A DNA stretch of 64,000 bases from Lachnospiraceae bacterium (GCA_024696945.1 JAILGF010000060.1:1-64000); one strand, 5' to 3'; positions 1 to 9,679 are shown, numbered from the stretch's first letter. Made by a program: numbers and translations. The notes: generated by a model not told the origin, from the sequence alone.

Positions 1-1
1 C

Positions 2-628
2 GGCAGTACCGCCGATGAGTTTGTTGATTTCCTGTGTGAGTATACCAGGGAAACGGTGAAAAACTATGACCCTGACGTGAAATTTGCATATGGCATGGAC
101 ATTGAGACATATATCAATATGACTTATGAGAAAGTCAAAAAGGATTATCACTGGTTAAATAGGGAAATGGCGGATAAATATTGCCAATACGCGATAATAC
201 AAGTTGACGGAGAATGGGAATTTGCAAGGAAATTCAGGGACGATAAGGAATTTCACTTATACGATTGCGAAACTACTGAGAGTTTATTAAGGAATATGGA
301 GTATGAATATCAGGAAGCAGCGCTCCAAGAAAATCCTGTGGTGGCTGAGTATGCAGTACCTTTTGGAAGAGTTGATGTGAATGGATGGGGCCTGGAAAAG
401 TATATCATATATAAACTTAAGACCGGTGATTACAAGGTTTATGTACAGGCGGGAGACCGAACCACAGGCGGCAGTAGGGAATTCTTTATAACACCTGACT
501 GCTTTGAAGCAAAAACATATGGAGAGTTCCTGGACCGATATCTGGAGATCGTTCCAGGTGGGGAATTTGGACTCAAGAAAAAAGATCTTGCTCCCAATAA
601 AGATCTGAAAAAATTCTTTGGGTATTGA
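2..628 (+). CDS. hypothetical protein, 5' end outside window
   Basis: Frame 2 is open from base 2 with no stop to the GTG at 56 used by the ORF track, so the gene probably begins upstream; followed by a hairpin/T-run terminator. Confidence 0.6.
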   Translation, partial: GSTADEFVDFLCEYTRETVKNYDPDVKFAYGMDIETYINMTYEKVKKDYHWLNREMADKYCQYAIIQVDGEWEFARKFRDDKEFHLYDCETTESLLRNMEYEYQEAALQENPVVAEYAVPFGRVDVNGWGLEKYIIYKLKTGDYKVYVQAGDRTTGGSREFFITPDCFEAKTYGEFLDRYLEIVPGGEFGLKKKDLAPNKDLKKFFGY

Positions 629-637
629 AATGAATTG

Positions 638-674
638 AACGTACGTCTTTAAGTTAAGGACGTGCGTTTTTTTT
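638..674 (+). terminator. Rho-independent terminator
   Basis: aacgtacgtc / gacgtgcgtt stem followed by a run of about 8 T. Confidence 0.75.
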
Positions 675-757
675 GTCTCTCTTTAAATCCGTACAATCTA
701 CGGCATATTTGCCTGCTTGATATGATAGGAGCGGAACTAGAAATTATATAAGCTTAA

Positions 758-958
758 TTGCCTTTGTACTTGAAAAGCTTCCAAGAAATGTATAAAACAT
801 TAAACAGTTTTCAATCAATCATGGTTCCGGACTTTGTAGATGTAATATGTAAGCTCCCCAAAATTGAAGATAGGGGAAGAATAGCTAAAATGGATTTTAA
901 AACTATGCAACAGCAGACTGGTATCTTAAAGAGATGGATCTCATTCGATAACAGTTGA
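758..958 (+). CDS. small hypothetical protein (possible fragment)
   Basis: 66-aa ORF in an otherwise empty interval; no family recognised. Confidence 0.2.
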   Translation: MPLYLKSFQEMYKTLNSFQSIMVPDFVDVICKLPKIEDRGRIAKMDFKTMQQQTGILKRWISFDNS

Positions 959-995
959 ATTTGAAGTACGGATAGGATATAATTATAGTCATGGA

Positions 996-1033
996 ATCGG
1001 CCCCTTGGTGAAGCCGAATTTTAAGGGGCCGAT
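996..1033 (+). repeat. strong inverted repeat / hairpin without T-tract
   Basis: atcggcccctt (996-1006) and aaggggccgat (1023-1033) are perfect 11-nt complements around a 16-nt loop. Confidence 0.7.
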
Positions 1034-1207
1034 GTTCCAAAATGAGAAAGGATCATAAATGAAAACAATTCATTGAATGTTTGTGAACGTCTTATAAGGG
1101 AGAAACTAGGATCAGGTTCAAGTGTATTACTTCTGGCTTTAGCAAAAACTTTACCGGATATACGCACAGAGAAAGAAAGTTGAAACCTGATATATTAGGT
1201 ATGTATA

Positions 1208-2182
1208 ATGGATACAATATTTGGAATAAATGTGTTAAGAAATATAAAAGGAGTGGGAAAGAGTGCCTTCTATAAAAAATATTTTGAAGCACTTAAGAAC
1301 ATTGATTCAATTGAAAAACTGAAGAGCCTTATACTTAAAAACGAAAGCAGGATAACTTCGCTGGATGTGGAGGAAGCTGTAAGAATAGCTGAGGCTTTGT
1401 GTGATAGATACAAGAGGTTTACCGACATAAAGATAATCACGGTTTATGATAAAGAATATCCGCAAAGGCTTAACGTTATGGGAAACAAAAGACCGCAGGT
1501 GCTTTACGTAAAAGGAAATCTTGAGGCTCTTAACAAGGATAATATTGCGGTAATAGGAACTCGGACCCCTTCTGAACTGAGCAAGCGAGATGAAGAAAGG
1601 CTTGTAAGCGGAATCCTCCAACATTCAGACCGGGTAGTAGTAAGCGGGCTGGCTTTGGGCTGCGACAGTATTGCTCACAAAACGGTAGTTAATGATAACA
1701 GGATAACAATCGCAGTTTTACCATGCGGAGTAAATAATATAGTACCTGCATCCAACAGAAAACTGGCAGAGGATATCTTAAAAAGCAACGGCTGTCTTGT
1801 ATCCGAGTATGAACCAAATGCTGCAGCTTCTAAATATATGTTTGTCGAAAGAGATGAAATTGTTGCTGCACTTTCAGATATTACCTTTGTTGTTGAATGC
1901 GGAATGAACAGCGGAACAATGCATACAGCGAGAGCTGCGATGGAGTTCTGTCGGAGACTTGCCTGCTTTCATCCTGATGGAGACGTTGAGGGGCAATTTG
2001 CCGGCAATGAATATTTAATAGATGGAAAGCAGGCTTATAAGGTAACCGGGATTGATGATCTTATAAAGCTTTTAAATGAAACACCATTGGTTAGAACTAA
2101 GGAATCCGAGGATCACGAAGAACACCAGATGACGATAGAGGAATGGCTTATACATGGACATACCTGTGTAAGTGATCAATAG
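1208..2182 (+). CDS. DprA/Smf-like DNA-processing Rossmann-fold protein
   Basis: Motifs IAVIGTRTPS, VVSGLALGCDSIAHK, VLPCGVNNIVPASNRKLAEDI, SEYEP and MNSGTMHTARAA resemble the DprA Rossmann core. Confidence 0.8.
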   Translation: MDTIFGINVLRNIKGVGKSAFYKKYFEALKNIDSIEKLKSLILKNESRITSLDVEEAVRIAEALCDRYKRFTDIKIITVYDKEYPQRLNVMGNKRPQVLYVKGNLEALNKDNIAVIGTRTPSELSKRDEERLVSGILQHSDRVVVSGLALGCDSIAHKTVVNDNRITIAVLPCGVNNIVPASNRKLAEDILKSNGCLVSEYEPNAAASKYMFVERDEIVAALSDITFVVECGMNSGTMHTARAAMEFCRRLACFHPDGDVEGQFAGNEYLIDGKQAYKVTGIDDLIKLLNETPLVRTKESEDHEEHQMTIEEWLIHGHTCVSDQ

Positions 2183-2283
2183 GTTACCGTGCCGTGAAAT
2201 GTACGGCGTTATTTGAGGCGTAGTATATTATATCCGGAGGCGAAAGTAAAACCTTTACACAATAACTGACGGAGGAAAAAGCC

Positions 2284-2655
2284 ATGATGAAGAGAAATGT
2301 CGGTGAAATCGTAACTTTTGGTTCTTACATACAGGACGTAGGCTCTGATGAGAAGAAGCCGATCGAGTGGATAGTAATGGAGACAAATGAGTCCGGGATG
2401 CTGTTGCTTAGTCTTAAGGTTTTGGATGGTCAGGCAGTTAATGACCCTCATAAAAAAGGCTATGAAGTTAGAGAGGATATTTCAGATGAAGTCTTTGAAT
2501 CGCTTGATAAAAGACCATTATTAGGAGCATGGGCAAGCACAACGCTTAGACGATGGCTTAACGAGGATTTCCATAATACGGCTTTTAGCGAAGATGAAAG
2601 AGGTATGATCATCGGCACCAAAGTTCAAACAAAATACAATCTTTGTAAGCGATGA
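2284..2655 (+). pseudogene. DUF6273-like protein, apparently truncated/frameshifted
   Basis: GEIVTFGSY...PIEWIVME...LLLSLKVLDG...STLRRWLNEDFHNTAFS resembles DUF6273. The frame ends early, while an alternative frame continues FVSDDQGFAVGVLDDEVKLMLKW*. Confidence 0.5.
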
Positions 2656-2757
2656 TCAAGGTTTTGCAGTAGGCGTGTTAGATGATGAAGTAAAGCTTAT
2701 GCTCAAGTGGTAATCGGACATATTTAAAAAGACTCCTGAAAAAGAAATACTGTAACA

Positions 2758-2795
2758 ACTCATGCCAGACCTTTGGGCCCGGCATGAGTTTTTTT
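2758..2795 (+). terminator. Rho-independent terminator
   Basis: Perfect 9-bp stem actcatgcc/ggcatgagt followed by T7. Confidence 0.85.
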
Positions 2796-2953
2796 CGTTG
2801 ATTTTATTTAGAGAAAAAGGTATAATTAAAAATGTTTATATACACAGGTTGAAAGATATAGCATAGGTTATAAGGAATAAGGAAATCTAATGAAGAAATT
2901 ATTTGTAATACTGTCTTTAATTAGAGTAGTGATATGGTGACAATGGTGATAAA

Positions 2954-3922
2954 ATGAATATAGGCGATGAGATAGTGGTCGGAGGGATTACCTTAAAGTC
3001 CAATGTCCTGATGGCTCCTCTTGCAGGCTATACCTGTTTCCCATTCAGGCTGATGGCGGAAAGACTGGGTGCCGGAAGTGCCTACACGGAAATGGTCAGT
3101 TCGGACGGTCTGAAATACAATGACAGGGCAACCTCGAAGCTGTTGTATACGGACGAAAGGGAAAAATTAAAGTGCGTTCAGCTCTTAGGCTCGATTCCAA
3201 CGGTTTTTGAGAGAGCTGCAAAGAGTGACAGAATACAGAAATTTGATATAATCGACATTAATATGGGGTGTCCGGTTCCAAACGTGATAAAATCAGGTGA
3301 GGGCTGTGCACTGATGAATGATATACCCAGGGCATCCAAGATAATTGAGGCGTGTAAAAGAAGCGGAAAAATCGTATCTGTAAAATGCCGTATAGGAATG
3401 AACAGACAGAAGATAGTTATAGAGGAGTTCGCCAGGATGTGCGAAGCGTCCGGTGCCGATATGATAACGGTTCACGGAAGGACCAGGGATATGATGTATG
3501 ATGGTGAGCCTTTATATGATTATATTAAGCTAGCTAAACAATCGGTCAGGATACCCGTTATCGCAAACGGTGGGATCAATTCGAAAGAGAAAGCTTTTGA
3601 GATGATGGAAAAAACCGGCGCGGACGGAATAATGCTTGCAAGATACGGGTTTGAGAACCCTCTGATTTTTTCGGAGCTGACAGGTAAAAAATGCAGCGAT
3701 ACAAAATTCAGTCTAATAATGGAACAGCTCGAAATTGCAAAGGAATGCTTTGACGAGCTTTATGTTCTTACATATATTAAAAAGCTATCATCCTATTTTA
3801 TGAAAAAGCTTCCGGGATCAAAGAAGTATAAGCTTGAGTTATACAAATGCGGAAGTATTTCTGAATTGAGGGTGGTTTTGGAGAAGATATTTGGGAGTAA
3901 GGAAGATGCAGGAGCAATTTGA
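2954..3922 (+). CDS. dus: tRNA-dihydrouridine synthase
   Basis: LMAPLAGYTCFPFR, DINMGCPVP, VKCRIGMN, TVHGRTRDMMYDG, VIANGGINS and ADGIMLARYGFENP motifs. Confidence 0.92.
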   Translation: MNIGDEIVVGGITLKSNVLMAPLAGYTCFPFRLMAERLGAGSAYTEMVSSDGLKYNDRATSKLLYTDEREKLKCVQLLGSIPTVFERAAKSDRIQKFDIIDINMGCPVPNVIKSGEGCALMNDIPRASKIIEACKRSGKIVSVKCRIGMNRQKIVIEEFARMCEASGADMITVHGRTRDMMYDGEPLYDYIKLAKQSVRIPVIANGGINSKEKAFEMMEKTGADGIMLARYGFENPLIFSELTGKKCSDTKFSLIMEQLEIAKECFDELYVLTYIKKLSSYFMKKLPGSKKYKLELYKCGSISELRVVLEKIFGSKEDAGAI

Positions 3923-6900
3923 AATTGAAAACGGTGTTTTAAAGGCATATCTGGCACCGGATGCTGAGGTTGCGATACCCGAAGGGGTACATACTATAGG
4001 TGACGGTGTGTTTAAGGGTATGTCATGGCTCTTAAAGGTAACGCTTCCCTCAACGCTAAAAAAGATCGGGGATTCTGCATTTAAAGGATGCCGTCAGCTT
4101 AATAACATTGTTTTCCCTGAAGGCTTGGCGGAAATAGGTGAATATGCCTTTCACAGATGTCACGGAATAAAAGAAATGATATTCCCTAAAACTGTTACAA
4201 CGGTAAAAAACCATGCATTCCTTTACTGCGACGGTCTTAAAAAAGCCGTTCTTGAAGGACCTGAGCATCTTGAAAGAGCTGCATTTTCACATAATCTCTC
4301 TTTGGAGGAGATACATTTAAACGGAAATCTCGACGATTCTAATTTTGCGGATGAAGTATTTGAAGGTTGCGTTCGCCTCACAAGGATTAATCTGTCCGGG
4401 AAGGAATATGCGATTAATAATCTTATAGAGGCTATGGATTCTGATTCCGGATATCCGAAAATCATTAGATCGATTGCAAAAAGTGTTTATCATTCCTTAC
4501 AGATAGAAGACGGGGTTCTTTATTCCTTTCATATTAATTTAAAATCGATTTCCATTCCGGAGGGTATTACCGAAATAGGCAAAGGATGTTTTTTCGATAA
4601 AAAGGGGATATTGAATATTACTTTCCCGAAATCACTTCGTAAGATCAGGGCAAATGCTTTTCTAAATTGTACCGGCCTCCAAGAGATTACAATACAGAAC
4701 GATAATGTTGAAACGGACGACAAGGCTTTTAGAGGCTGCTGCAGTCTAAAGAAGGTCAATTTATCGGGAAAGACCTTTCTAATGGAGGATGAATCGGATA
4801 ATGAAACTGTAAGCCGTATAAGGGAACAGGTTTTAGGAGATTTTTACATCAGCGGAAGGGTTCTCATCCGCTACAAAGGAAACGAAGAGCATGTTCGTAT
4901 TCCTAAAGAGGTTGAAATAATCGGAGAACGCTGCTTTTTCGAAAATGAAAGGATTAAAGCGGTTACGTGTCCGGACAATCTCAGAGAAATCAGGGAACAG
5001 GCATTTGCGGGATGTGTAGCACTGCAGAACATGGTGCTTTCCGATAAGCTGAAAAGAGTTGAGAGGGAGGCTTTTGCAGAGTGTAAGAAGTTGTTAAAGA
5101 TAAATCTTACCGATACGGTTGAATATATTGGTGAATATGCTTTCAGACGCTGCTTCTCACTGAAATCTTTTGAGCGTTTGCCCAAGACTGCTGTCATAGA
5201 TCCGTATGCTTTTTATAAGACAAAGTTTTTCGATAATGTGTTGGAAGAACACAATAAAACTATAGAAAGCAATTTCGGGATAATGCCGTCAGTATGCAAG
5301 GAAGGCATAAAGATACTTTCTTTATCGGATGTAAATAATATAGGAAAATATGCGTATGCTGCAAGTCCCGATCTTGAAGAACTGGTTATAGATGCACCTG
5401 AATGCGTGATTGAACGTGAGGCTTTTTCAAATTGCCCGAAATTAAAAAGAGTAAGGCTCAACGTAAAGGAGATTCGAGAGGGAGCCTTTTCATATTGCAG
5501 AAAGCTGGAAGAGGTAAGCCTTTCGGGAGTTACGGTTTTACCGGAACGATGTTTTGCAGGCTGTTACAGCCTTATCGGATTTGAAGCCAAAGATGTGAAA
5601 AAGGTTGGTCCGAGGTGTTTTGATGAATGTGTACGATTGCCCGATTTTGATTTTATAGGAATTGAAGTAATCGGAGAGCGCGCATTTGAAAGATGTGATT
5701 CATTAAGAAGTGTGGAGCTTAATAGCGTTGAATGCGGATTTCACGCATTTGCGGATTGTGCTTCTTTAGAATCGGTTGAAATATCGGAGGATACTGTCTT
5801 AAAGAGTGGTACTTTTATCGGGAGCACTCAGATAAAAAGAGTAAGATACAACTCAAAGGAATATGTTTTTTCAAGATTTGCGGACAGCCTTAACAGTGTT
5901 GGAAATACATTACCCGGTCCTGTAAAGGAAGTGATCGCTTCGATATATTCCTGCTTTGAGATTGTTGACAGAAAGATACTTACGGGTTATCGTCAGGATG
6001 CTTCAAGAATTACCATACCTGAGGATATAGAAGAGGTGGGACAGGACGTTTTTAGGGACCATGTTCGTCTAAAGGATATAAATATCCCGAAATCTGTAAA
6101 GCTGTTTGGAAGTCATGCTTTTTCTCAGACAATGTGGCTTGACGAGCAGTGTAAGAAAAATGAAACCGTAATTGTTAATGACGTCTTGATAGACGGTACA
6201 CTATGCAGCGGAAGGGTGGTGATTCCTTCTTCTGTTAAGCGTATCGCAAGCTGGTGTTTTGCCGGAAACATCGATATTACGGAACTGGAGATACCTTCCG
6301 AAAGGATTGCTATTGAAGCACTGGCTTTCCGAAATTGTATAAATCTTAAAAAAATCATTGACCCGGAGAAAAAAGAGTATATATTATATAAAGTAAGTGA
6401 CCTTTCAAACGCGGAATACCCGGAACAGATACAGAAAATCTTCTCAGAATGCACAAACTGTTTTAAACTGGATGAAATGGGAAATCTGATAGAAAGTACC
6501 GGGAATATAACAGATCTGACCTTCCCGGCCGGTATTAAGGCTATAGGAGATGGAGTATATAAGGACTGCCATCTTTTGGAGAGCATTTCATTATCACATG
6601 ATACAGAGCTGATAGGGAAATCGGCTTTTGAAAACAGTAAGTGGCTTAAGATAGTGAAAAATGCAGGATCTGTTACAGTAATCGGTGCGCAGGCTTTTTC
6701 GGGCTGCCAGTCCTTGGAATCGATAGACCTTTCAAACAGCTTAAAGGAGCTGGGGAACAGATGCTTTGAGCATTGCAGCAGCTTGAAGGCAATTACTGTT
6801 TCAAACAGACTTGAAAAGATACCGGAGAGGGCATTTTTCCGCTGTAAATCCTTAACTAAGCTGCAAATTCCGGAATCCGTCAGGATTATTGAGCCAGAGG

Positions 6901-7010
6901 CATTTGCTTTTTGTGACAATCTGGAGGATGTATATATTTCTTCCAAAACTGTTATAGACGAAAAGGCATTCGCATTTTGTGACCGGGTACGGATACATAT
7001 TGGAGATTGA
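3906..7010 (+). CDS. leucine-rich repeat (LRR_5 / BspA-like) protein, no signal peptide
   Basis: Many tandem repeats of the type IPEGVxxIGxxAFxGCxxLxxIxLPxxLKxIGxxAF. ATG at 3906 overlaps the end of dus. Confidence 0.88.
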   Translation: MQEQFEIENGVLKAYLAPDAEVAIPEGVHTIGDGVFKGMSWLLKVTLPSTLKKIGDSAFKGCRQLNNIVFPEGLAEIGEYAFHRCHGIKEMIFPKTVTTVKNHAFLYCDGLKKAVLEGPEHLERAAFSHNLSLEEIHLNGNLDDSNFADEVFEGCVRLTRINLSGKEYAINNLIEAMDSDSGYPKIIRSIAKSVYHSLQIEDGVLYSFHINLKSISIPEGITEIGKGCFFDKKGILNITFPKSLRKIRANAFLNCTGLQEITIQNDNVETDDKAFRGCCSLKKVNLSGKTFLMEDESDNETVSRIREQVLGDFYISGRVLIRYKGNEEHVRIPKEVEIIGERCFFENERIKAVTCPDNLREIREQAFAGCVALQNMVLSDKLKRVEREAFAECKKLLKINLTDTVEYIGEYAFRRCFSLKSFERLPKTAVIDPYAFYKTKFFDNVLEEHNKTIESNFGIMPSVCKEGIKILSLSDVNNIGKYAYAASPDLEELVIDAPECVIEREAFSNCPKLKRVRLNVKEIREGAFSYCRKLEEVSLSGVTVLPERCFAGCYSLIGFEAKDVKKVGPRCFDECVRLPDFDFIGIEVIGERAFERCDSLRSVELNSVECGFHAFADCASLESVEISEDTVLKSGTFIGSTQIKRVRYNSKEYVFSRFADSLNSVGNTLPGPVKEVIASIYSCFEIVDRKILTGYRQDASRITIPEDIEEVGQDVFRDHVRLKDINIPKSVKLFGSHAFSQTMWLDEQCKKNETVIVNDVLIDGTLCSGRVVIPSSVKRIASWCFAGNIDITELEIPSERIAIEALAFRNCINLKKIIDPEKKEYILYKVSDLSNAEYPEQIQKIFSECTNCFKLDEMGNLIESTGNITDLTFPAGIKAIGDGVYKDCHLLESISLSHDTELIGKSAFENSKWLKIVKNAGSVTVIGAQAFSGCQSLESIDLSNSLKELGNRCFEHCSSLKAITVSNRLEKIPERAFFRCKSLTKLQIPESVRIIEPEAFAFCDNLEDVYISSKTVIDEKAFAFCDRVRIHIGD

Positions 7011-7011
7011 T

Positions 7012-8073
7012 ATGAGATATCGTGAGCTTGGAAAGACGGGACTTAAGGTTTCGGAACTGGGATTTGGAACCATTCCGATTTTAAGCGGTCACGTTCCCGT
7101 TCTTCCGGAATATTTCAGCCCGGATACGGATACGGCTATGGCCATCATGAAAAAAGCTTTCGAGTATGGCTGCAATTTTTTTGATACAGCTATCCCTGAA
7201 GAGTACGGGGATGCCGAGTATAAGCTTGGCAGGTTTGCAAAGACCATAGACAGAAATAGGATTGTCATTTCGGATAAGGCGAGATTTTACGGCGGCGGAG
7301 ACATTTATCGCGAGGTGTTACGCTCAATTGAGAATCTGGGGACAAAACCGGATATCTATTTTGTCCATCAGGTAGATGAAAGCAATGCCGATGAGGTTTT
7401 CGGAAAGGGTGGAGCTTTAGAGGCCCTGTATGATCTTAAAAGAGAGGGAAAGATAGGCTTTACCGGGATAGCCTCACACTATTACAACGTTCTGTACCGC
7501 GCAGCTCTCGACAAAAGAGTTGACGTACTGCAGGGAAGCGGAAATATCCTTGAAAGGGGAATGCTTGAACGTATCAGAAGGGAAGAGGTGTTTAAGGAAA
7601 AGGGATTCATCCTAAATAAGGTTTATGCCGCAGGCTTGCTTATCGGACCGTTCAGTGTGGCGGAGCTTATCGGCGGGATCCTTGAATATCCGTTTTCGTG
7701 CGCACTTTTGGGAATAGGTACGTTTGATCAGGCGGACGAAGCTTTTGAAAAGGAATATTCACCGATACATTTTTCCTTTGAGGAGGTAACGGAGCGTCTT
7801 AGGAAAAGCTTTGAACCGATCGCATGCAACAGATGTGAAAGATGTGTATGTTCGTACGGTCACGAAATACATACAAGCTTTCGTCAGTACAATTATTTTC
7901 ATCTCGGAAAGGAATTTTGGGCTGTAAATAAATTGAAAATGGATCTGTACAAGAATTATGAACACTGCAGATTCTGCATGGAACGCAGCTGCATGCAGCA
8001 ATGCGAAAATCACCTGAATATACCGGGTGAGATGGAGAGGATACACGATCTCCTTAAGTCATACGGAAAATAA
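7012..8073 (+). CDS. aldo/keto reductase with C-terminal cysteine cluster
   Basis: MRYRELGKTGLKVSELGFGT, FFDTAIPEEYGDAEYKLG, YFVHQVD; C-terminal CNRCERC and CRFCMERSCMQQC. Confidence 0.88.
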   Translation: MRYRELGKTGLKVSELGFGTIPILSGHVPVLPEYFSPDTDTAMAIMKKAFEYGCNFFDTAIPEEYGDAEYKLGRFAKTIDRNRIVISDKARFYGGGDIYREVLRSIENLGTKPDIYFVHQVDESNADEVFGKGGALEALYDLKREGKIGFTGIASHYYNVLYRAALDKRVDVLQGSGNILERGMLERIRREEVFKEKGFILNKVYAAGLLIGPFSVAELIGGILEYPFSCALLGIGTFDQADEAFEKEYSPIHFSFEEVTERLRKSFEPIACNRCERCVCSYGHEIHTSFRQYNYFHLGKEFWAVNKLKMDLYKNYEHCRFCMERSCMQQCENHLNIPGEMERIHDLLKSYGK

Positions 8074-8143
8074 ATTGTCGGATATAAAATCAGAATTGTT
8101 ATGTAAAATAACATTACGGAACCACAACAGAAGGAGGGGTAAA

Positions 8144-9679
8144 ATGATAGCAAAAAGTACGGTAAATGAAGTTCAGGTTTACAGAAACAGCGCATCTGTC
8201 ATTAGAAACGGTGAGGTTGAACTCAAAGAAGGCAGAAATATTATTTATATTGCGGGAATGACTCGGACTTCTAAGCAGGAGGATTTCGTGCTTTCGTTTC
8301 CTGAAAACGTTAAGGCTTCAAATATCCAGATAGTTAAGATCGACGATATCGATAAGGATATTGAAAGGGAATCAGAGAAGCTTCAGAAGCAGATAGATGA
8401 AATAGATCATCGGATAGAAACCTGCAATCTTTTAATAGAACTTCGTAAAACAAACGGGGATTTTTCGAAGAGGACGGAGATTTCCATTGATGCTCAGGAG
8501 AGGTATATGGTTGCTCTTTCGGAAAAAATTATGGAGCTTTATAAGCAGATATCCGATCTGGAGGATGAAAAGAAGAAGCTTATAGAAAAGATGGAGGATG
8601 CCGAAAAGGAAGAAATCAAGCCTTTGATAATGGCTGAGATTGTTTCAGGGGCTTCAGGAAAGGTTCCATTTACTCTAAGGTATCAGGAAACAACCGGAAG
8701 ATGGAGACCAAAGTACGAGATACGCTACAAGAGCAACGACGAGCCTCTTGAAGTCAGTATGAAGGCACAGATAACCCAGGACTCAGATGAAGACTGGAAG
8801 CAGGCTAAGGTTACTCTTTATTCCGGTAATCCGGCTGTTTTTCAGGGCCTTCCGGTGCTTGATCCGGTACATGTTTCGATTTATGTAGATCCTCCCGCAT
8901 TTAAAGGACGTGCAAAGGCTGCAGGTGCCGCAAGAATGGCTGTTATGGATGGGGCATGCTGTGAAGATGAAGAAGAATGCGAAGAGGACGGAATGGATAA
9001 CGGTGCACCGATGCTTGCAATGTCCAGACTGAAGATGGATGAGGCACAGGTTGAGGAAGAGGAGACAATGTCTGCATATATCCTTCCCGAGTTAAAGGAC
9101 ATATTAAACGGAACCGACGGAAACATCGTTGTACTTCAGAGCTTCAGCGTACCTGCGGATTATCATCTGCTTAGCATTCCCAGGGTAAATACCAAGTGCT
9201 TCCTTACCGCTGATATTAATGAAGCGGATTGGCCGCTTCCCACAGCTTACGCTTCAGTTTATATCAAGGATCTGTTTGCAGGTGAGATATTTGTTGATCC
9301 CGACACGGATATCGATAAGTTTTCATTGTCCTTAGGACAGGACGAAAGAATAACTGTTGTAAGGACGGAGCTTCCGAGAAAGACGCAGGAGGCACTCATA
9401 AAGAACCAGAGAAAACAGATCCGTGCATCAAGGATAAAGCTGATAAACAATTCAAAAGACACCTTAAAGCTGCTCGTAAAGGATCAGATCCCTGTTTCTA
9501 CCGACAAGGCAGTTGCCGTGGATGTTATAAAGCTTTCTGACGGAACACTTAACGAAGAAAAGGGCGAGATTACCTGGGAGCTTCAGGCCGAACCTAAAAA
9601 CGCCGTAGAACTCGAGCTTTCCTACAGCCTTGCATGGCCTAAGGATAAGAAGTTATCGGAGAGAGTAGTGAGAAGCTAG
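8144..9679 (+). CDS. DUF4139/DUF4140 (mucoidy inhibitor MuiA-like) protein
   Basis: VYRNSASVIRNGEVELKEGRN N-terminus, coiled coil, then RWRPKYEIRY...DEDWKQAKVTLYSGNP; RBS aaggagggg before ATG 8144. Confidence 0.75.
   Translation: MIAKSTVNEVQVYRNSASVIRNGEVELKEGRNIIYIAGMTRTSKQEDFVLSFPENVKASNIQIVKIDDIDKDIERESEKLQKQIDEIDHRIETCNLLIELRKTNGDFSKRTEISIDAQERYMVALSEKIMELYKQISDLEDEKKKLIEKMEDAEKEEIKPLIMAEIVSGASGKVPFTLRYQETTGRWRPKYEIRYKSNDEPLEVSMKAQITQDSDEDWKQAKVTLYSGNPAVFQGLPVLDPVHVSIYVDPPAFKGRAKAAGAARMAVMDGACCEDEEECEEDGMDNGAPMLAMSRLKMDEAQVEEEETMSAYILPELKDILNGTDGNIVVLQSFSVPADYHLLSIPRVNTKCFLTADINEADWPLPTAYASVYIKDLFAGEIFVDPDTDIDKFSLSLGQDERITVVRTELPRKTQEALIKNQRKQIRASRIKLINNSKDTLKLLVKDQIPVSTDKAVAVDVIKLSDGTLNEEKGEITWELQAEPKNAVELELSYSLAWPKDKKLSERVVRS

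Noticed and set aside
6125-6946. 273-aa minus-strand ORF
   Set aside because: Lies fully inside the LRR gene antisense; Ser/Phe/Leu-rich composition typical of reverse reading of a repeat protein.
4000-7000. DNA-level tandem repeat or CRISPR in the LRR gene
   Set aside because: Repetition is at protein level only, with divergent codons.
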